Shown: positions 16,689-24,527 of the stretch, piece by piece
How the letters are laid out: every line of letters starts with the position of its first letter
Numbering within the stretch: the first letter of the stretch is position 1
DNA from: Pseudomonadota bacterium
Lineage (GTDB): Bacteria; Desulfobacterota; JADFVX01
Direction of reading: 5' to 3'
DNA length: 55,104 nt
Assembly (NCBI GenBank): GCA_015222755.1
Contig: JADFVX010000064.1
Span: 1-55,104 of the forward strand
The notes under the pieces: generated by a model
What the model saw: only the letters and a program-made list of their open reading frames with translations
The model's database searches: none
Told to the model about the DNA's origin: nothing
Program-made: the position numbers and the translations under genes

Positions 16689-18383
16689 ATGCGACCCATC
16701 AACTTAATAAAGAGAGGGAAGGCTGCAATCGCGGGGCTCTCCCTTTTTGCCCTTACGGCGGGGAGCGCACTGTGCGCCACCCCGGATGATGTGGGACTGC
16801 TCATCGAGGCACAGCTCGGTGAAGCCGGAAGGCAGATACCGGTATTGGTGGAGGGGGAGCAGACCCCCCTCTCCACGATGCGAAACCTCTTTTACAGGGG
16901 ACGGGCATTCCGCCCCGCGTGGAGCAGCGGACATCGCCCCACCCTGCAGGCGGAACAGCTCCTCGATGCAATAGGGGAGGCCGAAATGGACGGGCTGAGG
17001 GCCGAATTCTACAAGGCAGCTGAGATCAAAGCGCTCATCGCCAAGCTGGATCTTGCGGTGAGTAGCGGGAGACTAGCAGACACCGATAGCCTTGCCGGGC
17101 TCGACCTTCTGCTTACCGAATCCTTTCTCAGATATTCCTACGACCTCATTGCCGGCCGCGTCAACCCCGCAACGATCGAAGGGGAGTGGGCCGATAATAC
17201 CTGGGAGACAGACCTTCACAGGACCCTCGAAAAGGCGATAAGGTCCGGTAATCTCAAGGAGCTCATAAGCTCCCTCCCTCCGCCGCACCCAGGCTACGAG
17301 GAACTGAAGGCTGAACTCGCCACCTATCGGGAGATAGCACAGAGGGGTGGATGGCCTGGCATACCGACGGGCCGGCTTATGGCTGAAGGGAGCCGTGGGA
17401 GGCGGGTTGCCCTGCTGAAGGAGCGTCTCATCGTGACGGGTGACCTCTATCCCGAGAACGAGGGGACCAGCAGGCTTTTCGACGACTCCCTAAGCGATAA
17501 TGTGGCCTGGTTCCAGGCGAGGCACGGACTTGAGGCGGACGGCATCGTGGGAGAGATGACACTTGAGGCGCTTAACGTGCCGGTGGAGGAGCGTATACGT
17601 CAGATGGAGCTGAACCTTGAAAGGTGGCGGTGGCTCCCCTACGACTTCGGAGAGCGTTACATCATGGTCAACAGTGCAGATTTCAGCCTCTCCGTCTTTG
17701 ATAAGCGGGAAGAGGTGATGACGATGCGGATCATTGTGGGAAAGCCCTTTTGGCACACGCCAAGCTTCAGTTCAACGATGACCCGCCTCATATTCAACCC
17801 CTCTTGGACCGCCACACCGGCCATCGTTGTGGAAGACCTTCTGCCGAAGGTGATGGAAGATCACGGCTACCTTGAAAGACTGGGCTTTGTCGTCTACAGG
17901 GGGTGGGGGAAGGATGCCGAGGAGGTGGACCCTTACAAAGTGGACTGGCGGGAGGTCAAAGAGGAGGAGCTGGACTACAGGTTCACCCAGCTGCCTGGCC
18001 CGCTAAATCCACTGGGGAGGCTTAAGTTCATCTTCCAAAACCCCTTCGACGTCTACATGCACGACACTACAAGGAAGGACTATTTTTTTGAGCCGGTACG
18101 CACCTTCAGTCACGGCTGTATCCGCCTGGAGGAGCCATTCATGCTGGCTAAATACCTCCTGGGTGACAAGCCGGGATGGACCTCTGATAAGATCGTCGAG
18201 GCGGTTGAGAGTGGAGAGAAACTGACGGTGCAGCTACCGGGGGATGTCGAGGTGCACCTGCTCTACTGGACCGCATGGGTAGATGTCGAGGGGACTCTCC
18301 AGTTCAGAAGCGACATATACGACCGTGACAGCCAGCTAAATGAGGCCCTACTTGGAGAGATCACCCATGAAGACTTGCCTTAA
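16689..18383 (+). CDS. L,D-transpeptidase of the YcbB/LdtD type
   Basis: A 564-residue periplasmic enzyme. A signal peptide (residues 1-30, ending ALCA) is followed by a helical scaffold domain, a peptidoglycan-binding domain (GSRGRRVALLKERL, WFQARHGLEADGIVGEMTLEALN, about 235-300) and a YkuD catalytic domain (about 325-520) with the active-site motif HGCIRLEEP. The enzyme forms 3-3 crosslinks between diaminopimelate residues, independent of penicillin-binding proteins. The order scaffold-PGBD-YkuD and the length match LdtD. It is followed by a MepK-like peptidase, as ycbB-ycbK are in E. coli. The pair is visibly richer in G+C than its neighbours. Confidence 0.9.
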   Translation: MRPINLIKRGKAAIAGLSLFALTAGSALCATPDDVGLLIEAQLGEAGRQIPVLVEGEQTPLSTMRNLFYRGRAFRPAWSSGHRPTLQAEQLLDAIGEAEMDGLRAEFYKAAEIKALIAKLDLAVSSGRLADTDSLAGLDLLLTESFLRYSYDLIAGRVNPATIEGEWADNTWETDLHRTLEKAIRSGNLKELISSLPPPHPGYEELKAELATYREIAQRGGWPGIPTGRLMAEGSRGRRVALLKERLIVTGDLYPENEGTSRLFDDSLSDNVAWFQARHGLEADGIVGEMTLEALNVPVEERIRQMELNLERWRWLPYDFGERYIMVNSADFSLSVFDKREEVMTMRIIVGKPFWHTPSFSSTMTRLIFNPSWTATPAIVVEDLLPKVMEDHGYLERLGFVVYRGWGKDAEEVDPYKVDWREVKEEELDYRFTQLPGPLNPLGRLKFIFQNPFDVYMHDTTRKDYFFEPVRTFSHGCIRLEEPFMLAKYLLGDKPGWTSDKIVEAVESGEKLTVQLPGDVEVHLLYWTAWVDVEGTLQFRSDIYDRDSQLNEALLGEITHEDLP

Positions 18384-18455
18384 GGGTTAAAGGTGTTTAA
18401 AATAGAGAATATTTTTGGAACTTAATAGGGACCTGCGACCTCTAACTCACCAGCT

Positions 18456-19052
18456 ATGGATAATAAGAATATAAGCCGCCGCTCCTTTATCAGGGCGGGT
18501 GCCATTTCAACGGCAACAATCCTCTTCCCCGGCCCTGTCATGGCCGCGCTGAGGTCACTTTCTCCTGCCGAGAGGAGCCTCGCCTTCTACAATACCCATA
18601 CAGGGGAAAGGTTTAAAAGCGTCTACTGGGCATCGGGCGAATATCTTCCAGAGGCGCTGACAGGTATAGACCGTATCCTGCGCGACCACCGGACCGGGGA
18701 GGTAAAGCCGATTGACAGGAGGCTCCTGGATCTCCTTTTTACACTGAAGGGGAAGCTGGGCTCTGAAAATGAATTTCATGTCATATCAGGATACCGCTCC
18801 CCAGCCTCCAACAGCCTTCTCAACAAGAATAGCAGCGGTGTGGCCAAGAAGAGTTTCCACCTGAACGGCAAGGCCATCGATATAAGCCTGCCAGGGTCGG
18901 ATCTCTCCAAGCTCAGAACCGCCGCACTGGCGCTGCAGGGTGGCGGAGTCGGCTACTACCCCGACTCTAACTTCGTTCACCTCGATGTAGGTCCCTTTCG
19001 TCAATGGTCTTTAGCCAAAAAGACCTCCCCTGCCACTCCAAAGACTAAATAA
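18456..19052 (+). CDS. DUF882/MepK-like murein endopeptidase, Tat-exported
   Basis: A 198-residue protein with a twin-arginine signal (SRRSFIRAGAISTATILFPG). The remainder is the DUF882/peptidase M15-like fold with zinc-site residues in HLNGKAIDIS (His, Asp) and FVHLDVG (His), plus ISGYRSP. E. coli MepK of this family cleaves 3-3 and 4-3 crosslinks, which fits its place 72 bp after an L,D-transpeptidase: one enzyme makes the bond the other can cut. An intrinsic terminator follows at 19087-19116. The substrate is inferred from family and context. Confidence 0.85.
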   Translation: MDNKNISRRSFIRAGAISTATILFPGPVMAALRSLSPAERSLAFYNTHTGERFKSVYWASGEYLPEALTGIDRILRDHRTGEVKPIDRRLLDLLFTLKGKLGSENEFHVISGYRSPASNSLLNKNSSGVAKKSFHLNGKAIDISLPGSDLSKLRTAALALQGGGVGYYPDSNFVHLDVGPFRQWSLAKKTSPATPKTK

Positions 19053-19061
19053 TTAGGGACA

Positions 19062-19078
19062 GCTGACCCTGTTTTCTT
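19062..19078 (+). repeat. Short direct repeat, right copy
   Basis: GCTGACCCTGTTTTCTT, one mismatch from 16486-16502. Here it lies inside a near-palindrome (AGGGACAGCTGACCCT) just after the stop of the MepK-like gene. Confidence 0.4.
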
Positions 19079-19086
19079 GGAGCATT

Positions 19087-19116
19087 AAAAAAGGCCGGAA
19101 ATACCCGGCCTTTTTT
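19087..19116. terminator. Bidirectional intrinsic terminator
   Basis: AAAAAAGGCCGG, loop AAATAC, CCGGCCTTTTTT. It has a GC stem with an A-run before and a T-run after, so it can end both the plus-strand peptidase transcript and the minus-strand small gene at 19139-19318. Confidence 0.85.
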
Positions 19117-19138
19117 AAGATCAATCTTATTCAAGAGA

Positions 19139-19318
19139 CTATTTTCCCTTTTTGACGATCGTATGTTTTGTCTTCTTGCTTCCACTGTATGAGTGTTCCT
19201 TAATGAAGCCTCTACTCTCCTTGAGGTCTTTCTTGTCATACTCTTCATTCAACTGCAGCTCGGCATCCTCTATGACATCCCGGTCCTTCTCTTCAAAATC
19301 TTCTTCGCTCTCGATCAT
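19139..19318 (-). CDS. Small charged protein (59 aa), unknown function
   Basis: A 59-codon frame from ATG 19318 to TAG, with a very strong ribosome site AAGGAGGAA and a terminator 23 bp past the stop. The N-terminal half is acidic (MIESEEDFEEKDRDVIEDAE) and the C-terminal half basic (GSKKTKHTIVKKGK). It looks like a soluble helical protein. Its promoter region (19398-19490) is nearly the same as that of the Cache protein at 23413-24405, which argues that it is a real, regulated gene. No family is recognised. Confidence 0.65.
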   Translation of the reverse strand: MIESEEDFEEKDRDVIEDAELQLNEEYDKKDLKESRGFIKEHSYSGSKKTKHTIVKKGK

Positions 19319-19673
19319 GATTCCTCCTTGTTTTTAAATTTCGGAAAAAACAAAAACCGCATATTTGCAGCTAAGCAATACATAACTCCTCACCTAAATT
19401 AAAGCATATCTTGATCAGGGTTGCAACTTTCTGATTGAAAGCTGCTACTATTCAAGGAAGGCCGATCTTTAGAACTACAGTAAGGAAGCATTGAGCAGTA
19501 CACCTACTACTAAACAAATCTAAAGAAAGAATATTTTGAGGATTACTAATTGAAAGGAGGTATAGAAGGAAGGTTCCTAATAATAAGCATTACAGAGATA
19601 AAAATAGAGTAATGTTGTTATAAGCTGTGATCTCCAACATATCCAAAGCTGACACTTCTTCCGAGGTAAAGAC
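19319..19673. other. Intergenic region with duplicated promoter element
   Basis: Holds the promoter copy at 19398-19490 for the 59-residue gene. The remainder (19491-19673), downstream of the histidine kinase stop, contains AAAGGAGG but no start or open frame behind it, and no clear terminator. Confidence 0.5.
19398..19490 (-). promoter_or_regulatory. Duplicated promoter region, copy 1 (for the 59-aa gene)
   Basis: On the minus strand a -35 TTGCAA (19426-19421), a 17-bp spacer and a -10 TTTAAT (19403-19398) lie ~80 bp ahead of ATG 19318. Upstream of the -35 there are about 60 bp nearly identical to 24557-24618, including CTTTCAATCAGAAAG and TTCTAAAGATCGGCC. The same -35/-10 geometry is kept in copy 2, so promoter and a shared regulator site were probably copied together. 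Confidence 0.55.
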
Positions 19674-21134
19674 CTAGCTTTTCGTCGGCATAGTGAAGAT
19701 AAACTTGCTTCCCTTACCTAAATCACTCTCTACCCAGATCTTTCCACCGTGTGCTTCGGCAATGTTTTTGCACAGCGCAAGACCTAGGCCCGTTCCCTGC
19801 TCTTTCTTCATATTGGATGAATCGAGCTGCTTGAATGATTTAAAAAGCTTCGGAATGTCCTCCTCCTTTATCCCGCAGCCATTGTCAGATACTGATATTT
19901 CTACCATCCCATTTTCAGTATCTCTTGTGGCGAGTGTTATGAATCCACCGTCAGGCGAAAACTTGACGGCGTTGCTGAGCAGGTTTATCAGCAACTGCTT
20001 TAAGCGCATATCGTCAGCGTAGCACGTTTCTGTTTTGCTTTCTATGTCAGTGCTAATAGTGAGCTGCTTTTTCATAGCCTTTTCCTTGAAGAAGATGAGG
20101 CTCCTTTCTATCAAACCAGGCAAGTTGATATCTTCGCATTGAAGCTTCATCTCTCCAGCCTCGAACTTGGAATGATCAAGTATCTCATTTATAAGGTCAA
20201 GTAGGTGATTACCGCTGTCATTGATATCTCCTGCATATTCCTTGTGCTTGTCCGATATCTCTCCACCCAGCCCCATCTTCATCATCTCGGAAAAACCGAT
20301 GATGGCATTTAAAGGTGTTCTCAATTCATGGCTCATATTGGCAAGAAAGTCCGATTTTGCGCTGTTTGCTCTCTCAACCTTTATTTTTTCTTGTTCTAAT
20401 TGTGACGTTCGTATTTTTATCGCTTTTTCCAACTCTTTTGAGTATGTTTTTTGTTTTTTAATCATAATAATGACCCCAACAATACCTAAGATGGAAAGCA
20501 CAACATAAATAATAATCGTTTTCTTAAGATCATTATTAGTTGTGGCTATAATTTTATCTAAGGGTATTTTAATCTCTAGCACTCCACGTACATCACCTGC
20601 TTTCCAGTTTGTCCGTGGTGAATCTGGGTGATTGTTATGACAACTGACACAATCATCACGCATTTGATCCGCTACTGCATAGCGTAAGGCCTTATTGTTT
20701 TTTATGTCAAACTTGAAATAAGGTTCTTTAGGGTTTTTAGATAATTTTGCCCATGCCTCTTTGCTAAATTCATCTTTAAAACTCTCATCTTTTTTCCTCC
20801 ATGGAAATGGGTATGGACTATATAGACTTGCTGTTGCACCCGAACCGCTCTCCCCGATTCTCTTTCCTAAAAGAATACTAAGTGTTGCAGGCAGGGGGAT
20901 AGCTTTCTTGTTTAAGTAATCATGTCTAGCTTGCAGTCCATGTTCTTCAGCAACAGCAACTACTTCAGAAGTGTATAAATCACGGAATTCTTCAAGCGCA
21001 TCACTATAGAGCTTTGCATAATGGAGCGCTGATGATTTAACAACGTTTTCCTGAAGATTTTTTGTATGCACAACCATCCCTATTGCAATGGATGAAAACA
21101 ATATAAATATAAATATTAAGGCTCGATAATTCAT
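19674..21134 (-). CDS. Histidine kinase with heme-binding DUF3365 sensor domain
   Basis: A 486-residue membrane kinase. A first membrane helix (2-22) leads to a periplasmic DUF3365/Tll0287-like domain with a c-type heme motif CVSCH (about residue 168), then a second helix (about 205-225), a short coiled coil, HisKA with the phospho-acceptor in NMSHELRTPLNAIIGF, and an ATPase domain with LLSNAVKFSPD (N box), DNGCGI (G1) and GTGLGLAL (G2). A periplasmic heme suggests sensing of redox state or a gas such as NO. No response regulator is adjacent, so the partner is unknown. The upstream ribosome site is weak. Confidence 0.9.
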   Translation of the reverse strand: MNYRALIFIFILFSSIAIGMVVHTKNLQENVVKSSALHYAKLYSDALEEFRDLYTSEVVAVAEEHGLQARHDYLNKKAIPLPATLSILLGKRIGESGSGATASLYSPYPFPWRKKDESFKDEFSKEAWAKLSKNPKEPYFKFDIKNNKALRYAVADQMRDDCVSCHNNHPDSPRTNWKAGDVRGVLEIKIPLDKIIATTNNDLKKTIIIYVVLSILGIVGVIIMIKKQKTYSKELEKAIKIRTSQLEQEKIKVERANSAKSDFLANMSHELRTPLNAIIGFSEMMKMGLGGEISDKHKEYAGDINDSGNHLLDLINEILDHSKFEAGEMKLQCEDINLPGLIERSLIFFKEKAMKKQLTISTDIESKTETCYADDMRLKQLLINLLSNAVKFSPDGGFITLATRDTENGMVEISVSDNGCGIKEEDIPKLFKSFKQLDSSNMKKEQGTGLGLALCKNIAEAHGGKIWVESDLGKGSKFIFTMPTKS

Positions 21135-21642
21135 TGTTTTATAAATTTAAAATTGAGATATTTTTTTCAGGGGTTTGCAAAAATGGGTTATGAAAGGAGG
21201 AATCTTTATTGAATCTTTAAAATAATGGTTCGGCTATTCTATTTTTATGCAATTTTCACAGCTTGGTTTCATTAGCATTAATTCCCATCTCAACAAATCT
21301 GGACATTTATACCACATTAAAAATCAAAAAGCGCAACATATATTACTTTTTTGCATTTTCCCGTGGAATTTGTGTTGGTTGCTTGAAACAAGGCTGGCTT
21401 TTATTGATTTCAGTTTGTAATCTGCACTTTTTGAATTGCTTGCCAAAATCAACATTACAGGAAGGAAGTGTTGAGGACTTCATCTACGAAGGCTCAGAAA
21501 TTGAAAGTATGGAAGTTGACGATTACTGTAAAAAGGTTGAATATATGATAATGGCTGACAGTCATCAACTATAATTTTTTCAACAAACCCTTTTTACTGG
21601 ATAAACTTATATATAAATCAATAATAAGTGGGGGAGATTCAA
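21135..21642. other. AT-rich intergenic region with no convincing gene
   Basis: An open frame of 103 codons at 21263-21574 has no ribosome site and a start rich in unlikely sequence; its last ~40 residues (EGSVEDFIYEGSEIESMEVD) look more protein-like, so it might be the tail of a lost gene. Otherwise the stretch seems to hold only the upstream regions of the kinase and the rhodanese remnant. Confidence 0.4.
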
Positions 21643-21925
21643 ATGACAAAAGTTGTGCGTGTAACACCGGAAGAGACCTATAAGAAAGTGGAATCAGGTA
21701 AAGCGCTGCTTGCATGCGCTTACGATGATGATGAAAAGTTCAGGCTGATGCAACTGCAAGGAGCGGTCTCGTTTAGTGAATTGGAATCGAAACTCGAATC
21801 ACTGCCAAAAAACCAGGAGATCATCTTCTATTGCGCCTGAATACATTAAAAAAGGTTATAAAGATGCAAAGTGTCTCGGTGGCGGCGTCGAGGCCTGGAA
21901 AAGTGCCGGCTATCCAGTAAAGTAG
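21643..21925 (+). pseudogene. Rhodanese-like protein, broken in the active-site loop
   Basis: ATG 21643 with GGGGGAG upstream starts a rhodanese domain (VRVTPEETYKKVESGKALL, then LQGAVSFSELESKL, NQEIIFYCA). At 21838 a TGA follows FYCA, just after the catalytic cysteine position. The rest of the domain continues only in another frame from 21839 (EYIKKGYKDAKCLGGGVEAW, then KSAGYPVK and a stop at 21923). About 10-15 residues of loop are missing at the join. This is most simply a deletion with frameshift. Some related rhodaneses may carry selenocysteine at the TGA position (recollection), but the frame after this TGA closes within two codons. Confidence 0.75.
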
Positions 21926-22005
21926 TCATAATTCAAGCATCTTTATTAACACTGTTTGGTGCACATATCACCGGGAAATGTTTCTGTTTAAGCTCGGACG
22001 TATTC

Positions 22006-22401
22006 TCAATCAATCTCCCCTATCCACTCCTCCGGTGGGACACAGTCAATCTCCTTGCCGCAGGAAGGACAGTAGTAGCAGTTTTTCCCTCCGGCATCCC
22101 TGCCAAAGGCCGGCCCTTTGCAGACAGGGCATATTTCAAAACCTAAACAGGGTATTTCGTCTGCATATTCAAGCTCAACACTTCCACTTTTAATTGGTTT
22201 TGTAACGTATAATGGGTTTCCATCCATATCAGCAAAAAAGGCCCCTTTTTCGCTCATAGCAGGCACTTCATATCCTTTTCCCTCTGCTGTCTTGAGGCAT
22301 TCCGCTCGACTCCCTATACCTTCCTGAAGAGTGTTCCCGTTTTCGGAATCAAAGATGTACCATCCATCACTTTCTTCAACAATAAGAACTTTTTTACACA
22401 T
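22006..22401 (-). CDS. Zinc-ribbon protein of unknown function
   Basis: A 131-residue cytoplasmic protein starting at ATG 22401 with GGGGGAGGAA upstream. The N-terminal part (VLIVEESDGWYIFDSENGNTL) is not recognised. The C-terminus has two CxxC pairs, CPVC and CPSC (with an extra Cys in CYYCPSC), 18 or so residues apart, typical of a rubredoxin-like or zinc-ribbon knuckle. A metal-binding regulatory or redox role is possible. It has no co-directional partner nearby. Confidence 0.6.
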   Translation of the reverse strand: MCKKVLIVEESDGWYIFDSENGNTLQEGIGSRAECLKTAEGKGYEVPAMSEKGAFFADMDGNPLYVTKPIKSGSVELEYADEIPCLGFEICPVCKGPAFGRDAGGKNCYYCPSCGKEIDCVPPEEWIGEID

Positions 22402-22581
22402 ATTCCTCCCCCTTTCTGTCCCTTCTGTCTTAATGTCAGAGAACTTATTCTCCAAATGTTGTCAAAAGATCACGTCCGTCTTCCTCTTACTGAATAAGGA
22501 TGTCCTTAGTTATCCCCATCTGCCATCTCCTTTGTGTTTATAATAAAATAAGTTTAATCCCTCTTTTCAAATAGCACGACA

Positions 22582-22761
22582 CTACTTCCTGATCCCTTCG
22601 ATGCCTAGGTCAAACTCTATTTTATCGCCCGTTGATCCGAGGTCGTATGTGATGCCAAAATCGCTCTTTTTCAGCGCCATCTTCCCCACAAAGCCTATAC
22701 GGTAGCCGCCACACCTCTCTAATGGTGTAACAAGAGAATCGGCTTGTTTAGTGGCAGGACT
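22582..22761 (-). pseudogene. C-terminal remnant of a YceI-like protein
   Basis: Read on the minus strand, about 60 codons end at TAG 22582-22584 and contain GGYRIGFVGKMALKKSDFGI and GDKIEFDLGIEG. These match the last strands of the YceI lipocalin-like fold (RVGFxxxxxLxRxDFGI...GxxVExxIxxE). The reading frame is closed by a stop just upstream and no start or signal peptide is present, so roughly two thirds of the gene is missing. YceI proteins bind polyisoprenoids in the periplasm. Confidence 0.55.
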
Positions 22762-22772
22762 TTAAGGCTGAA

Positions 22773-23147
22773 TCAGTGCATCAACTCTACGATCCGTATC
22801 TCCAGTGCTGTCGCCTTGTCACCGTAAAAACGCAGAAAAACTCGAAAAGTGCTGTATGGGATGCCGTAGGCCTCCTTTTTCGCTAATTCCTTGAATGCCG
22901 GGTAGGCTGCTGCCCCTTTTTTTAAGATGCATGCCTTTTCCGTACAGATATGCCATTTTGCGTCATCTGCAATGATGTAGGTCTTGTGTTTCTTTTCCGG
23001 AAAGACCTCGTCAATCGTTATTTTGCGGTCAGTTGCACTGATATCAATCAGCCATCCTAATGCCTCTGCATAAGCATCTGCGGAGAAGAAAAGAAGAACA
23101 GCGACCGCCAGATTGAAAAACCAGAGTTTTTTATACATAATCTCCAT
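22773..23147 (-). CDS. Small secreted protein, unknown function
   Basis: A 124-residue protein with AAGGAG 7 bp before ATG 23147 and a clear signal peptide (WFFNLAVAVLLFFSADAYAEA). The mature part contains two cysteines (HICTEKACILKK) that may form a disulfide and ends in an Ile/Glu-rich strand. It looks like a compact beta protein. I do not recognise the family. A short inverted repeat (GATTAC-N5-GTAATC, around 23218-23234) lies upstream and might be an operator. The YceI remnant follows its stop directly. Confidence 0.6.
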   Translation of the reverse strand: MEIMYKKLWFFNLAVAVLLFFSADAYAEALGWLIDISATDRKITIDEVFPEKKHKTYIIADDAKWHICTEKACILKKGAAAYPAFKELAKKEAYGIPYSTFRVFLRFYGDKATALEIRIVELMH

Positions 23148-23412
23148 AGCGATACTCCTTAAATTAACTCTACCATCTATTCTTCAAGTTGCAAATATTT
23201 AGAAATATTTTTTGACGATTACAGATTGTAATCTACTATGTTGGAGCGAAGGATGTTTTTGATGCTTTCAGGAATAAAGGGTTGAGGCTTTCACCTACAA
23301 CTTAATGATATTTCTTATGAAATGATTTGAAGATTACACGGAGCAAGTAGATTTAATTAAGCGGCCGCGTCTAGGCGGGATTACGGGATATGCATGACAA
23401 AAGAAAACCTTG

Positions 23413-24405
23413 TCAGGAAACGCCCTTTAATTCCTTTTCAAGCCTTGAGAGAATAAAGGAAGAGGCAATGAGAATAATTACCACAGCAAATATACAGATG
23501 ACTACGACCATCAGGATGTACCCGTAAAAGGCGCTGACGGCGTCGGTCATGTCGACCATAACCGATATGTGGCCTATCTCTTTGTTGTTCACATCCAAAA
23601 GCGGCAAGTACCCGGTCCGGTATGTACGGGCACCCACTCTAACATCTATAGATACTGCATCCCTGGCAAGCTGTTCATCGGAGAGAAATTTTACTAGCAT
23701 TGGGGGCAGATCCCCAATAGGTTCACCGATATTGACACTCGCCAGGAAACGGGCCCATTCAGCCTTGCGGCCCAGCAGCTCCAGCCCCTCTTCCCATCCG
23801 CCCCGGACTATATGCTTCTTGTGAATGAAGGCATAGGCCTTTATGTCGAGGAACTTGCGCAGCTCTCCTACGGCATGCTCGACATCCTTGCCGAGCTCCA
23901 GGTAACCGATTAGGTCCTCACCATCAAACCAGGGAGTGACGACCCTCAGAGTAAAGGTCCCGAAGGGACCCAGTTCCATGCCGGAAGACTCCTTGCCGGT
24001 GATTCCCGCCTGGAGGGTTGTCTGCCGGTTTATACTGTCTCCGAAACGCTCCGGGTTATGGACCCGCAGTATGTTGGTTCGGTTAGGGCCTGTAAAGTAG
24101 AAATGGGTAACATCCCGCGGTTGTAGTTGCTTGTAAAGCGGCCCGGAAAGTTCGAGCAATAGCTCCCTGTCACCCTTTTTGAATGCCTCCTTTATATCAC
24201 TGTTTTGCATTATTGCCTTGAGAGTAGATCCCATTTCGTAAGTTTCATGCTCTGCAAGACCATCGTAGTACCTGCCGAGCAGGGTGAGCTTGCGATCCAC
24301 ATAATTTTGAAGCTGCTTTTGCTGCATCTGGTAGGATAGAACGACCAAGGCGATGGTCATGCCGAGGAGGACAAGGGAAAGGGTAAAGAGTATTTGTTTT
24401 TTCAT
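23413..24405 (-). CDS. Membrane-anchored double-Cache sensor protein without output domain
   Basis: A 330-residue protein: membrane helix 1 (4-26), a periplasmic double-Cache domain of the dCache_3 type (about 30-285; THFYFTGPNRTNILRVHNPERFGD, MELGPFGTFTLRVVTPW, IGYLELGKDV) and membrane helix 2 (about 292-318). Only ~12 cytoplasmic residues follow before a stop. Relatives normally carry a kinase, GGDEF or chemotaxis module after helix 2, so this may be a truncation or a sensory subunit that works through another protein. No continuation of an output domain is visible downstream. Its promoter region is a copy of that at 19398-19490. Confidence 0.75.
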   Translation of the reverse strand: MKKQILFTLSLVLLGMTIALVVLSYQMQQKQLQNYVDRKLTLLGRYYDGLAEHETYEMGSTLKAIMQNSDIKEAFKKGDRELLLELSGPLYKQLQPRDVTHFYFTGPNRTNILRVHNPERFGDSINRQTTLQAGITGKESSGMELGPFGTFTLRVVTPWFDGEDLIGYLELGKDVEHAVGELRKFLDIKAYAFIHKKHIVRGGWEEGLELLGRKAEWARFLASVNIGEPIGDLPPMLVKFLSDEQLARDAVSIDVRVGARTYRTGYLPLLDVNNKEIGHISVMVDMTDAVSAFYGYILMVVVICIFAVVIILIASSFILSRLEKELKGVS

Positions 24406-24527
24406 AGTGGGAGTACTTTTATTATTTTTTATTATCTTATCATGTCGGAAATTAGAGGTAGAGCTTTAATTAAAGAGGCTGCTTCGACCTTGCCTGTTTT
24501 CAACATAAATTAAAAGGGACACGTTAA

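Noticed and set aside
19045..19248. A 67-codon minus-strand frame overlapping the small gene
   Set aside because: It crosses the terminator at 19087-19116, and the 59-residue frame in the other phase has the strong ribosome site.
21263..21574. A 103-codon plus-strand frame after the kinase promoter
   Set aside because: No ribosome site and an implausible N-terminal half. The last 40 residues might be a remnant, but no family is recognised.
21628..21642. Start of the rhodanese gene at GTG 21628
   Set aside because: The GTG lies at the edge of the GGGGGAG ribosome site; ATG 21643 is correctly spaced.
21838..21840. UGA as a functional selenocysteine codon
   Set aside because: The frame after it closes within two codons, so read-through could not give a full rhodanese; kept only as an idea about the ancestor.
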